Source of the DNA: Actinoplanes sp. N902-109
Lineage (GTDB): Bacteria; Actinomycetota; Actinomycetes; Mycobacteriales; Micromonosporaceae
DNA: 64,000 nt
Reading direction: 5' to 3'
Assembly (NCBI RefSeq): GCF_000389965.1
Contig: NC_021191.1
Span: 2,605,501 to 2,669,500 of the forward strand
How positions within the stretch are numbered: position 1 is the stretch's first letter; each line of letters starts with the position of its first letter. The notes beneath the pieces are model-generated. The model did not search any database and was not told where the DNA came from. It saw nothing but the letters and a program-made list of their open reading frames with translations. Shown piece after piece: positions 32,917-45,093 of this stretch. The translations under genes and the position numbers were made by a program.

Positions 32917-34389
32917 ATGCAGACGTCGGTGACCATCGCCGGTGGCGGACCGGCCGGTCTCACGCTTGCCTGTGAGCTCGCGCTTGCCGGTGTGGACGTG
33001 GTCGTGATCGAGCGGCTGATGGAGCCGCCGGCCTGGTCGCGGTCGGGAATCCTGCAGATGCGATCCGTGGAGATGTTCCGCCAGCGGGGCCACGACTGGT
33101 TCGACGAGTACGGCCTGGCACGGACGTACAACTTCGGGCTCGTCGAGATGAAGGGGATCATCGATCCCGACATGGTCGCGCTGCGGGTGCCGCAACGCGA
33201 CATCGAGCTGCGCCTGGACGCGCATGCCCGCGCTCTCGGCGTGGACGTCCGCCGTGGGCATGAGGTCGTCGGTCTGCGGCAGGACGACACCGGCGTGACC
33301 ACCGAGGTGCGGGGTCCGGACGGGGACTACGAACTACGATCGGCATACCTCGCGGGATGCGACGGCGGCAGCAGCCGGGTCCGTAAACTCACGGGCATCG
33401 CCTTCACCGGCGGCTCGTCGGCGTTCACCTTCAGCGGGCTCACCGGTGACGTGGAGGTGCACAGCGCACCCCAGGTGCCGATCGGACCGGAGCTTCATCC
33501 GCGGGGCATGTTCGCCCTCTTCCCGGCACCGGACGGCCGGCATCGGGTCACGGTGCTGGAGTTCGGTGCGGAAGCTCCGCCGTCCGAGACCCCGGTCACC
33601 ACCGCGGAGGTCTGCGCTGCGGCGCTGCGGGTGGCCGGGGCGGAGCTCGTCCTCGGCGATGACAACTTGCTCTCCCGATTCAGCGGCTCGACGCTGCTGG
33701 CCGAGAGCTACCGGGCCGGCCGGGTGTTCCTTGCCGGCGACTCGGCCCACGTGCACATGCCCTTCGGTGGGCAAGGCCTGAGCACCGGCGTACAGGACGC
33801 CATGAACCTGGGTTGGAAGCTTGCCGCGGAGGTGAACGGCTGGGCGCCGCCCGGGCTGCTCGACACCTACCACGCCGAGCGGCACCCGGTCGGCAGGCAG
33901 GTCTGCGACAACACCAAGGCCCAGATGGCCATGCTGCACCCGCTGCCGTTCATGGCGCCGCTGCGCGAGCTCTTCGGCGAGCTGGTGAAGCTGGACGACG
34001 TCAGCCACCACCTGTACGAGAAGTTGTCAGCCGTGGGAATCCGATACCCCGTCGAACACCCCGGGCGGGAGCGGCACCGGCTGATGGGCCGGCGGATGCC
34101 GCACGTACCGTTGCCCGGCACGCCGGACGGCACGCGCACCATCGCTGACCTCCTGCACCGCGGCAGGGGCGTGCTGCTGGACCTGTCGGGCGGTGCGGCC
34201 GATGTGAGCGAGGCGAAGCGCTGGGCCGATCGGGTCGACGTGGTCACCGCCGACCCGGGTGCCCAGAAGGATGCCGCGGTGCTCCTGATCCGGCCGGACG
34301 GGTATGTGGCCTGGGCCGACCGGACCGGCGCGGACAGCGAAGGACTGCGCGCCGCTCTCACCCGGTGGTTCGGCCTGGTGACCGGCTGA
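32917..34389 (+). CDS. FAD-dependent monooxygenase (cluster, second copy)
   Basis: A 490-residue class A flavin monooxygenase, paralogous to the preceding one. Motifs: VTIAGGGPAGLTLACELALA, YLAGCDGGSSRVRKLTGI and GRVFLAGDSAHVHMPFGGQG, then NLGWKLAAEVNGWAPPGLLD; the C-terminal domain ends with VLLIRPDGYVAWAD. ATG 32917 is chosen since GGAAGGAG lies 6 bp upstream and the FAD motif then starts at the normal place; ATG 32887 (ATGA overlap with the previous stop) would add 10 residues. Two such enzymes, a P450 and a shared operon point to several oxygenations of one scaffold. A strong terminator follows. Confidence 0.92.
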   Translation: MQTSVTIAGGGPAGLTLACELALAGVDVVVIERLMEPPAWSRSGILQMRSVEMFRQRGHDWFDEYGLARTYNFGLVEMKGIIDPDMVALRVPQRDIELRLDAHARALGVDVRRGHEVVGLRQDDTGVTTEVRGPDGDYELRSAYLAGCDGGSSRVRKLTGIAFTGGSSAFTFSGLTGDVEVHSAPQVPIGPELHPRGMFALFPAPDGRHRVTVLEFGAEAPPSETPVTTAEVCAAALRVAGAELVLGDDNLLSRFSGSTLLAESYRAGRVFLAGDSAHVHMPFGGQGLSTGVQDAMNLGWKLAAEVNGWAPPGLLDTYHAERHPVGRQVCDNTKAQMAMLHPLPFMAPLRELFGELVKLDDVSHHLYEKLSAVGIRYPVEHPGRERHRLMGRRMPHVPLPGTPDGTRTIADLLHRGRGVLLDLSGGAADVSEAKRWADRVDVVTADPGAQKDAAVLLIRPDGYVAWADRTGADSEGLRAALTRWFGLVTG

Positions 34390-34405
34390 TCGGCCACCTA
34401 CGGCA

Positions 34406-34450
34406 ACACGGAATCGCCCGGCTCGCTCAGCGAGCCGGGCGATTCCGTGT
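34406..34450. terminator. Perfect 22-bp inverted repeat, bidirectional terminator
   Basis: Arms 34406-34427 and 34429-34450 are perfect 22-nt complements around a single central base; the core is CGCCCGGCTCGCT and its complement. It lies 17 bp after the monooxygenase stop and 14 bp from the stop of the convergent SDR, ending both operons. Confidence 0.88.
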
Positions 34451-34463
34451 GGTGACCACGAAC

Positions 34464-35177
34464 TCAGGGCAGCGGTGATCCGCCGTCCACCGCGAGCACC
34501 GTACCCGTCGCGAAGTCCTGCTTCATCAGGTACAGGTAGGCCGCAGCCGCCTCTTCCGGCCGGCCACCCCGGCCGACCGGCAGCTTCGAGCCCAGCGCCG
34601 TGAACATCTCCTCGGGCTTCGGGAAGCTCTGCCAGATCTCGGTCCAGATCGGTCCGGGGCGCACCACGTTGACCCGCACCGGGGCGAGTTGCAGGGCCAG
34701 CGCCCGGGCCAGCGCCTCGGCGGCGGCGGCCTCGGCGGCGGCGGCCGGCCACCCCTTGCGGGGACGCTCACCCTGACCACCTGAGCTCAGCACGAACGAG
34801 CCACCCGGGTTGACCGTTGCGGCTCCGTACCTGGCGACGGCGTACGCGCCCCAGAACCGCACTTCGAAGAAGTCGTGCGCCTCGGCGACGGTTGTCGTCT
34901 CGAAGCGTTTGCTCTGCAACGGGTCACCGGCGGTGAAGGCCAGGTGGTCGAAGGGCCCGAGGGCGGTGAAGAACTCGGCGACCTCCTCCTCCCGGGTCAC
35001 GTCGAGCACCCGGCCGTCCACCCCGGCGGGCAACCGGCCGAGCGCCGACTCCACCCGCTCCTTGGAACTGGAGGCGATGACGACGTCGGCGCCTTCGGCC
35101 GCGGCACCTTCCGCCACGGCGAAGCCGATGCCCGAGGTGCCGCCGATGACCACGACTCGCTTGCCGGAAAGCTTCAC
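34464..35177 (-). CDS. SDR-family protein lacking the YxxxK pair
   Basis: A 237-residue short-chain dehydrogenase-like protein. The cofactor motif VVVIGGTSGIGFAVAEGAA and the C-terminal NVVRPGPIWTEIWQ, PVGRGGRPEEAAAAYLYLMK and LAVDGGSPLP are intact. Where classical SDRs have the catalytic Tyr and Lys, this one reads GERPRKGWPAAAAEAAAAEA: Tyr and Lys are both absent, although Ser is present (FVLSSGG). It may use another mechanism or serve as a non-catalytic partner. It starts with GTG at 35177, overlapping the P450 stop by 4 bp, with GGAGGAG upstream, so it is translationally coupled to that P450 and likely acts on the same site of the polyketide. Confidence 0.8.
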   Translation of the reverse strand: MKLSGKRVVVIGGTSGIGFAVAEGAAAEGADVVIASSSKERVESALGRLPAGVDGRVLDVTREEEVAEFFTALGPFDHLAFTAGDPLQSKRFETTTVAEAHDFFEVRFWGAYAVARYGAATVNPGGSFVLSSGGQGERPRKGWPAAAAEAAAAEALARALALQLAPVRVNVVRPGPIWTEIWQSFPKPEEMFTALGSKLPVGRGGRPEEAAAAYLYLMKQDFATGTVLAVDGGSPLP

Positions 35178-36412
35178 TTCGTCTCCTCCGTACCGGATGG
35201 GGTGGTGGCCGATCCCCAGGTGACCGGCAGGGCGTAGAGGCCGTAGATGAACCGGTCGTCCGGCCGGAACGGCAAGTCGTCGAAGTCGACCGCGAGACGC
35301 AGATCGGGGAATCGGCGGAAGATGGCGCTGAGCGCGATCTCCAGCTCGAGCTTCGCCAGCGAGCGGCCGAGGCACTGGTGCACCCCGTGTCCGAAGGCGA
35401 GGTGCTGGCCCGCGTTGGCGCGCCGGGCGTCGAACCGCGCCGCGTCGGGGAAGACGGTTTCGTCGTGGTCGGCCGCCAGCAGGGAGAAGGCGATGCCGTC
35501 GCCCTTGGCCACCGGGTGACCGCCGATCTCCAGGTCCTCCTCGGCCACCCGGACCACACCGTTGAGCGTGATCGAGTGGAAACGCAGGAGCTCGTCGACG
35601 GCGGTGCTGATCAGTTCCGGCTCAGCCCGGATCGCTGCCAGCTGATCGGGGTGCCGCAGCAGCGTGACGACGCCGAGCGCGATCATGCTGGCCGTTGTCT
35701 CGTGGCCCGCGATGAGCAGGATGCGTGCGACGCCGACGAATTCCTCGTGGGTGATCTGCCCGGTCAGGACGTACTTCTGGGCCACCCGGCTCAGCAGATC
35801 GTCCTGCGGGTCCCGCTCCTTGGCGGTGGTGAGCTCGTCCATGTACGCGTACAGCTCCGCGTATGCCTGACCGACCTCGGCGGGGTCCGCCGCGCCGGCG
35901 ACGGTGTGCGTCCGCTGCTGGAAGAACTGCTGATCGGCGGCCGGTACACCCATCAGCGTGCACATGATGAGCGACGGCACCGGCAACGCGAACGCCGGGA
36001 CGAGATCCACCGGGCCGCCCTGTCCGGCGAGCGAGTCGAGCAGCTCGTCCACCACCGTCTCGATGGCCGGTCGCATGGCCTGCACCCGGCGGTAGGTGAA
36101 CTCGGACGTCAGCGTCTTGCGCAACCGGCCGTGGTCCGGGTCGTCCATGTGAGCGAACGAGACGTTGCTCGGACCGGGTGGGAAGGGATGCAGCCGCGGC
36201 AGGTCGGGGTTGCGGGAGTCCGAGCTCAGCCGGGGATCGGCCAGCGCGGATCGCACGTCGGCGTAGCGGGTGAGCAGCCAAGGTTCCTGCGCGTACGGAT
36301 AACGCACCCGCATGACCGGACACTTGCGCATCTCGGCATAGGCGGGAGGAGGTTGCAGCACGTCGGTGCGAGGCGCGGGGAAGACCGGTGCCTGTGCTTC
36401 CGGATCGGGCAT
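35174..36412 (-). CDS. Cytochrome P450 (cluster tailoring enzyme)
   Basis: A 412-residue P450 resembling CYP105-type enzymes. Motifs: ILLIAGHETTASMIALGVVT (I-helix), VDELLRFHSITLNGVVRVAE (ExxR) and HLAFGHGVHQCLGRSLAKLE with the Cys ligand at about 347. MDDPDHGRLRKTLTSEFTYR is the typical C-helix region. It is the first gene of a two-gene operon with the SDR and is preceded, 106-134 bp upstream, by a SARP-type heptamer array. Electrons could come from the ferredoxin at 29333-29536. A hydroxylation followed by oxidation or reduction at the same carbon is a reasonable inference from the P450-SDR pairing. Confidence 0.93.
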   Translation of the reverse strand: MPDPEAQAPVFPAPRTDVLQPPPAYAEMRKCPVMRVRYPYAQEPWLLTRYADVRSALADPRLSSDSRNPDLPRLHPFPPGPSNVSFAHMDDPDHGRLRKTLTSEFTYRRVQAMRPAIETVVDELLDSLAGQGGPVDLVPAFALPVPSLIMCTLMGVPAADQQFFQQRTHTVAGAADPAEVGQAYAELYAYMDELTTAKERDPQDDLLSRVAQKYVLTGQITHEEFVGVARILLIAGHETTASMIALGVVTLLRHPDQLAAIRAEPELISTAVDELLRFHSITLNGVVRVAEEDLEIGGHPVAKGDGIAFSLLAADHDETVFPDAARFDARRANAGQHLAFGHGVHQCLGRSLAKLELEIALSAIFRRFPDLRLAVDFDDLPFRPDDRFIYGLYALPVTWGSATTPSGTEETK

Positions 36413-36517
36413 CGTGGGTACCCCTATCGAGAGAACGATGAGGGCCGTGCCACCCGAGGCCGGTCGGCATGGCCCACCGCAGGTCGGTGCCTGCTTGCCT
36501 GCAGCATCCCGACGAGG

Positions 36518-36546
36518 ACTTGCCCGTGGCTTAACACCTGCTAAAG
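36518..36546 (-). promoter_or_regulatory. SARP-type array upstream of P450-SDR operon
   Basis: Three units at 11-bp period on the + strand: ACTTGCC (36518), GCTTAAC (36529), GCTAAAG (36540), in the same orientation relative to the gene as the ferredoxin array. They lie in the 183-bp gap between the P450 start and the NmrA-like gene's stop. Confidence 0.65.
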
Positions 36547-36595
36547 CGTGAGCGGGCCGCCGGACGGGGGAACGGCGGCCCGCTCACCGGCCGCC

Positions 36596-37489
36596 TCATC
36601 GGGTCAAGGCGGCCTCGACCTTTTCCTTGCCGACCCGGGCGAGCCAGGTGTCGAAGGACATCAGGTCGGGATGGAGCGCACGGAGGGCGTCGATGTCCGC
36701 TTGGTAGCCCTTGTCGTTGAGCCAGTCGAAGGCCCGCGCCCCGTCGGGGTTGATCTGGCGCAGCGCGTCGACCGGAACGGGGACGTACGGCACGTCGTGC
36801 CCGGTGGCCTCCCGGATCGCGGCCGCCAGCTGCGGCGGGGTGAGACTGTCCCCGGCGATCTCGATGGCCTTGCCGACGAACTCGCCGGGCCGGGCGAATG
36901 CCAGCGCGGCGAAGTGACCGACATCGGCGGCCGCGACGAGCTGCCAGGGCACCTCGGGGCGGATCGCCAGCATCAGCTTGCCGTCGCGCAGGAAGAACGG
37001 GCTGGCGCACATCTCCATGAAGGAGACCGGACGGAGCACCGTGGCGGGCAGTTCAAGCTCGGCGATGTGCTGCTCGATGGACCACTTGCTCTCCACGTTG
37101 GGCACGCCACTGCCGCGTTCGGCGCCTCCGACGGAGGCGTAGACGAAGTGGCTGACCTCCATGGCCTTCGCCGCGTCAGCGACGTTGCGGCCCCACCTGA
37201 TCTCGTCGTGGACGGTGAAGTCCGCCGGGGTGCCGGCCGAGCCCTGCGTCGGCTGCACGCTGAAGACGCCGTACACCCCGCGCATGCCGTCGAGCAGGGT
37301 GGCAGGCTGGGCCATGTCGCCGGCGACCACCTCCGCACCGGCTGCGGCCAGCGCCGCAGCGGCGGGGCCGGCCGGGTCGCGGGTCATGGCGCGCACCCGC
37401 CAGCCATCGGCGAGCAGCCGGGTCGTGGTCGCGCCACCCTGGTTGCCGGTTGCCCCGATGACGAGGATTGTCTTGTCGTTGTTTGCCAT
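36596..37489 (-). CDS. NmrA-like NAD(P)-binding protein
   Basis: A 297-residue atypical SDR of the NmrA/HSCARG/isoflavone-reductase group. The N-terminal TILVIGATGNQGGATTTRLL is the GxxGxxG Rossmann motif; HFVYASVGGAERGSGVPNVE, KWSIEQHIAELELPATVLRP and EIAGDSLTPPQLAAAIREAT are family landmarks. Some members sense NADPH and others reduce substrates, so its role is open. ATG 37489 with GGGAGT upstream is preferred to the longer in-frame start at 37570. It follows the exporter gene on the same strand (122-bp gap) and may be co-transcribed with it under TetR control. Confidence 0.87.
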   Translation of the reverse strand: MANNDKTILVIGATGNQGGATTTRLLADGWRVRAMTRDPAGPAAAALAAAGAEVVAGDMAQPATLLDGMRGVYGVFSVQPTQGSAGTPADFTVHDEIRWGRNVADAAKAMEVSHFVYASVGGAERGSGVPNVESKWSIEQHIAELELPATVLRPVSFMEMCASPFFLRDGKLMLAIRPEVPWQLVAAADVGHFAALAFARPGEFVGKAIEIAGDSLTPPQLAAAIREATGHDVPYVPVPVDALRQINPDGARAFDWLNDKGYQADIDALRALHPDLMSFDTWLARVGKEKVEAALTR

Positions 37490-37611
37490 CCGTACTCCCG
37501 TTGTGTCGAAGGGCGCAGAACTCAAGGGATGTGTCACGGACGGAGTGGGGTGGCCCGTCGGCCGCCCCACTCCGGTGGCGCTGTGCCGGTCTCAGCGAGA
37601 TCCGGCAGGTC

Positions 37612-39234
37612 TTACTTGGCCGGGGCCACAGCGGCGGCGGGCGCCGCCTTGGCAGCCTGGGCGGCCGGTGCCGCGGTGCGCAGCGGCACCTCCTTGAGGA
37701 GCCAGGTCAGCACGAAAGCGACGGTCAGGAAGCCGGCCGCGGTCCAGCAGACGATCGACATGGCATGGACGAACGCGTCGGTGAAGATTCCCTGCACGTT
37801 CGCCGGCCAGCCGTGCACCACCGATGGGGCAGGCACGGTCGAGGTTCCGGAGCCGTCCGGCAGGCGATCGGTGCCGAGCTCGGAGGTGACGTAGCTGGAC
37901 ACCCGGCTGGCCAGGATGGCGCCGAAGACGGCGGTTCCCACGGCGCCACCCATGGCGCGGAAGAACGGGTTGGCCGAGGTGGCGGCGCCCATGTCCTTGC
38001 GTTCGACCGAGTTCTGCACCGCCACCGTGAGCACCTGCATCACGAGGCCCATGCCGATGCCGATAAGAGCGAGGTACAGGTCCCGGGCCAGTACGGTGGT
38101 GTTCTCGTCGAGCGAGGCGAGCAGGATCATGCCGGCCAGCGCGATGGCCGTACCGATGATGGGGAAGATCTTGTACCGGCCGGTGCGGGTGATGAGCCGG
38201 CCCGTGATGATGGACGTCGCCAGCAGGCCGATCATGAGCGGCAACAGGGAGATGCCCGCCTCGGTGGGGCTGTCGCCGTTGACGACCTGCAGGAAGAGGG
38301 CCAGGAAGGTCAGCACGCCGGTGCTTGCCACACCGATGATGAGGGCGAGCGCGTTCGTCACGCTGAAGATCGAGTTGTTCCACAGCTTCATGGACATGAC
38401 CGGCTCGGCGGCCCGCCGCTCCCACCAGATGAAGATGGCGACCTGCACCAGGCTCGCTGCGAACAGCCCGATGATCACCGGCGAGTCCCAGGAGTACTCC
38501 CGGCCGCCCATTGCCGCGCCGAGGATCAGGGTGGTGGCGCCGCCGGCGACCAGAAGTGCGCCGAGGAAGTCGATCCGGTGTTCGCGGCGCGTGGCGGGCA
38601 GGCGCAGGAAACCGATGATGAGGGCCAGCGCGGCGACGCCGAAGGGCACGTTGGCGTAGAAGATCCAGCGCCAGCCGTCGGCGCCGAGCACCGTGTCGTG
38701 GTCGGCGAAGACGCCACCGATGAGCGGACCGGCCGCCGTGCCGAGCATGAACACGCCGTAGATGTAGCCCATGAACTTCCCGCGCTCGCGGGGCGAGAAG
38801 AGGTCACCGATGACAACGAAGGCCAGTGAGGTGAGACCACCGCCACCGACGCCCTGCAGCGCGCGGAAGGTGATCAGCTCGGGCAGGTTCTGCGCCAGAC
38901 CACAGAGCGCCGAACCGATCATGAAGAGAGCGATGGCGACCAGGTAGACCCGCTTGCGACCGTAGAGGTCGGACAGCTTGCCGTACAACGGCGTGGTCGC
39001 GGTGGAGGTGATGAGATATGCGGTGACCAGCCAGGAAGCCTGTCCGAGCCCTTCCGCACCGCCGATGTCGGTGAGGATCTGGTAGAGCGCGGTTGCCACG
39101 ATGGTCTGGTCCAGGGTGCTCAGGAACAGGCACAGCATGAGGCCGCTGAGCACGATCATGGTCGCCCGGCGGGACATGCCGTCCTGCTGGGGCTCGGGAG
39201 CGGGAGGTCTGCTGCCGGAGGTCGCGTTGCTCAT
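37612..39234 (-). CDS. MFS exporter, DHA2 family (cluster export/resistance)
   Basis: A 540-residue, 14-helix proton-antiport exporter. Helix 1 contains STLDQTIVATALYQI, motif A is GKLSDLYGRKRVYLVAIALF, and PLIGGVFADHDTVLGADGWR, WIFYANVPFGVAALALI is the DHA2 signature after helix 5. It very likely exports the cluster product and gives self-resistance. It is divergent from a TetR gene, with two identical CGGAA-N6-TTCCG palindromes in the 96-bp spacer, so its expression should be induced when the TetR binds the product or an intermediate. Confidence 0.92.
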   Translation of the reverse strand: MSNATSGSRPPAPEPQQDGMSRRATMIVLSGLMLCLFLSTLDQTIVATALYQILTDIGGAEGLGQASWLVTAYLITSTATTPLYGKLSDLYGRKRVYLVAIALFMIGSALCGLAQNLPELITFRALQGVGGGGLTSLAFVVIGDLFSPRERGKFMGYIYGVFMLGTAAGPLIGGVFADHDTVLGADGWRWIFYANVPFGVAALALIIGFLRLPATRREHRIDFLGALLVAGGATTLILGAAMGGREYSWDSPVIIGLFAASLVQVAIFIWWERRAAEPVMSMKLWNNSIFSVTNALALIIGVASTGVLTFLALFLQVVNGDSPTEAGISLLPLMIGLLATSIITGRLITRTGRYKIFPIIGTAIALAGMILLASLDENTTVLARDLYLALIGIGMGLVMQVLTVAVQNSVERKDMGAATSANPFFRAMGGAVGTAVFGAILASRVSSYVTSELGTDRLPDGSGTSTVPAPSVVHGWPANVQGIFTDAFVHAMSIVCWTAAGFLTVAFVLTWLLKEVPLRTAAPAAQAAKAAPAAAVAPAK

Positions 39235-39287
39235 GACTCCGCCTTTTCTGCTCGTCGGTTTCTTCGGTGCGGATGACGGCCTACAAT

Positions 39288-39329
39288 CGGAACCGCAATT
39301 CCGGATAAAGATACGGAAGGTGGATTCCG
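39288..39329. promoter_or_regulatory. Tandem TetR operators
   Basis: Two copies of CGGAA-N6-TTCCG, at 39288-39303 and 39314-39329, with identical half-sites and spacing, centres 26 bp apart. They fill the short gap between the exporter and TetR starts, and the second directly abuts the TTG start of the TetR gene, so binding should block both promoters. Confidence 0.75.
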
Positions 39330-39330
39330 G

Positions 39331-39909
39331 TTGTCAACGAACCCTCCGCCGCGGCTTCGTGCCGACGCGCGTCGCAATCGGGAAAAGGTCCTCGAAGCTG
39401 CGGAAACGCTGATGGCATCCGCCGGCGTCTCGGCATCGATGGAGGAGATAGCCCGGCAGGCCGGGGTCGGCGTGGGCACTCTCTACCGCAACTTCCCCAC
39501 CAAGGAGCAGCTCCTTCAGGCCGTGCACCTCAACCGGCTGGAGCGGCTGGTGGCCGAGGCGACCGCCCGGCTGAGTGCGGCTGATCCCGGTCAAGCGTTC
39601 TTCGGGTTCTTCTCCCTGATGGTCGAGCAGTCCCGGCTGAAGCGGGCCTACGCGACCGCACTGGCCGATGCGGGCATGGACGACGAGCCCGTCCGCAAGG
39701 TCGGCCAAGAACTGCGCAACGCCGTCGACGGCTTGCTCGTCCGGGCGCAGGACGCCGGCGTGGTACGCCCGGACGTGGGCATCCGTTCGTTGATGGCCCT
39801 GATCGCCGGGGCCTGCCTGGCAGCGGAGAACGCCGGCTGGGACGCGCCGCTGCAGGACAGCACCTTGACCATCATTTTCGACGGCCTGCGCTTCCACGGC
39901 GCTCGATGA
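39331..39909 (+). CDS. TetR-family regulator of the cluster exporter
   Basis: A 192-residue TetR protein starting with TTG at 39331. The helix-turn-helix is RNREKVLEAAETLMASAGVS, ASMEEIARQAGVGVGTLYRN, FPTKEQLLQAVHLNRLE. The C-terminal domain (LIAGACLAAENAGWD, LTIIFDGLRFHGAR) is typical of regulators of DHA2 exporters. It is divergent from the exporter at 37612-39234 across tandem identical palindromes that it probably occupies, repressing itself and the exporter. The rare TTG start follows GGAAGG, which is itself inside the second operator. Confidence 0.88.
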   Translation: MSTNPPPRLRADARRNREKVLEAAETLMASAGVSASMEEIARQAGVGVGTLYRNFPTKEQLLQAVHLNRLERLVAEATARLSAADPGQAFFGFFSLMVEQSRLKRAYATALADAGMDDEPVRKVGQELRNAVDGLLVRAQDAGVVRPDVGIRSLMALIAGACLAAENAGWDAPLQDSTLTIIFDGLRFHGAR

Positions 39910-39924
39910 CAGCGGGAGGCCCGG

Positions 39925-40620
39925 TCAGAGCCAGCCGTCGAGGGCCTTGAGGAAACCGGGGAAATCCTCGTTGTGCAGGACGTGGGCGCTCTCCGGCACG
40001 GTCCGGACCGTGAACCCCTGGGCCCGGAACCGCTCGCACCGCTCCGGCGGGATGATCCGGCTGGGATCGGCCGTGACGATCAACGTCGGGACGACCGGGT
40101 CGGCGGGTTCGTATCCGGGAAAGCCCTCGATCGCCTGCAACGACGCCGCATCCCAGCCCGCCAGCGCGGTGAGCTTTGCCGCATGGGCCTCGGGTGCCCA
40201 GCGCGGTGATTCCTGGCGGACGTCCGCCAGGGTCCACTGCTTCTGCGACCGGTAGAACGCGAAGCGATCCGCGCCGCCCACCGCCACCCAGGCCGGTTCC
40301 GAGTACACGACCCGGGCCGGCTTGATCCGGGCTGCGGCGCGAGCGGCGACGATCGCCCCGAAGGAGTGCGCGACGAGAAGATCGGGTGCCGTCGGCACGG
40401 CGGCGATAAGTTCGTCGGCCATGGCGTCGATGTCGTACTCGTCCCGGCGCGGACTCTCCCCGTGCCCGCACAGATCGGGCGCCCAGACGTCGTAGCCTCG
40501 CCCGGCCAGTTCCGGCCCGAGTTGCCACCAGCTCGCCGACGAACTGGTGAGCATGTGCACGAGCACGGCGGTGGCCGTGCTCTGCGGGCCGTGCCAACGC
40601 TTGACATGAAGTCCTGACAT
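39925..40620 (-). CDS. Stand-alone alpha/beta hydrolase next to the last PKS
   Basis: A 231-residue serine hydrolase. The elbow is LLVAHSFGAIVAA, the acid is in LIVTADPSRIIPPERC and the His in VPESAHVLHNEDFPGF; the oxyanion strand is TAVLVHMLTSSSASWW, with Met in place of the usual Gly after His. ATG 40620 with CAGGAGG upstream is preferred to the in-frame start at 40665. The gene begins 66 bp after the stop of the terminal PKS, which has no thioesterase domain, so this enzyme is a good candidate for releasing or cyclising the chain; a later ester- or lactone-cleaving role is the alternative. A two-unit SARP-type array lies just upstream. Confidence 0.85.
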   Translation of the reverse strand: MSGLHVKRWHGPQSTATAVLVHMLTSSSASWWQLGPELAGRGYDVWAPDLCGHGESPRRDEYDIDAMADELIAAVPTAPDLLVAHSFGAIVAARAAARIKPARVVYSEPAWVAVGGADRFAFYRSQKQWTLADVRQESPRWAPEAHAAKLTALAGWDAASLQAIEGFPGYEPADPVVPTLIVTADPSRIIPPERCERFRAQGFTVRTVPESAHVLHNEDFPGFLKALDGWL

Positions 40621-40668
40621 GAGCGCCTCCTGCGGGAACCGTCGATGCCGGGGATGCTCGCGCATCGC

Positions 40669-40686
40669 ACTTGTGCCGCGCTTAAG
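40669..40686 (-). promoter_or_regulatory. SARP-type repeat pair upstream of the hydrolase
   Basis: ACTTGTG (40669) and GCTTAAG (40680), 11 bp apart, in the same orientation as the array at 36518-36546, whose first two units are ACTTGCC and GCTTAAC. It lies 49-66 bp before the hydrolase start and ends at the last base before the PKS stop codon. Only two units, so weaker than the other arrays. Confidence 0.45.
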
Positions 40687-45075
<4,389 letters not shown>

Positions 45076-45093
45076 GCGATGTGCCCTCCGTGG

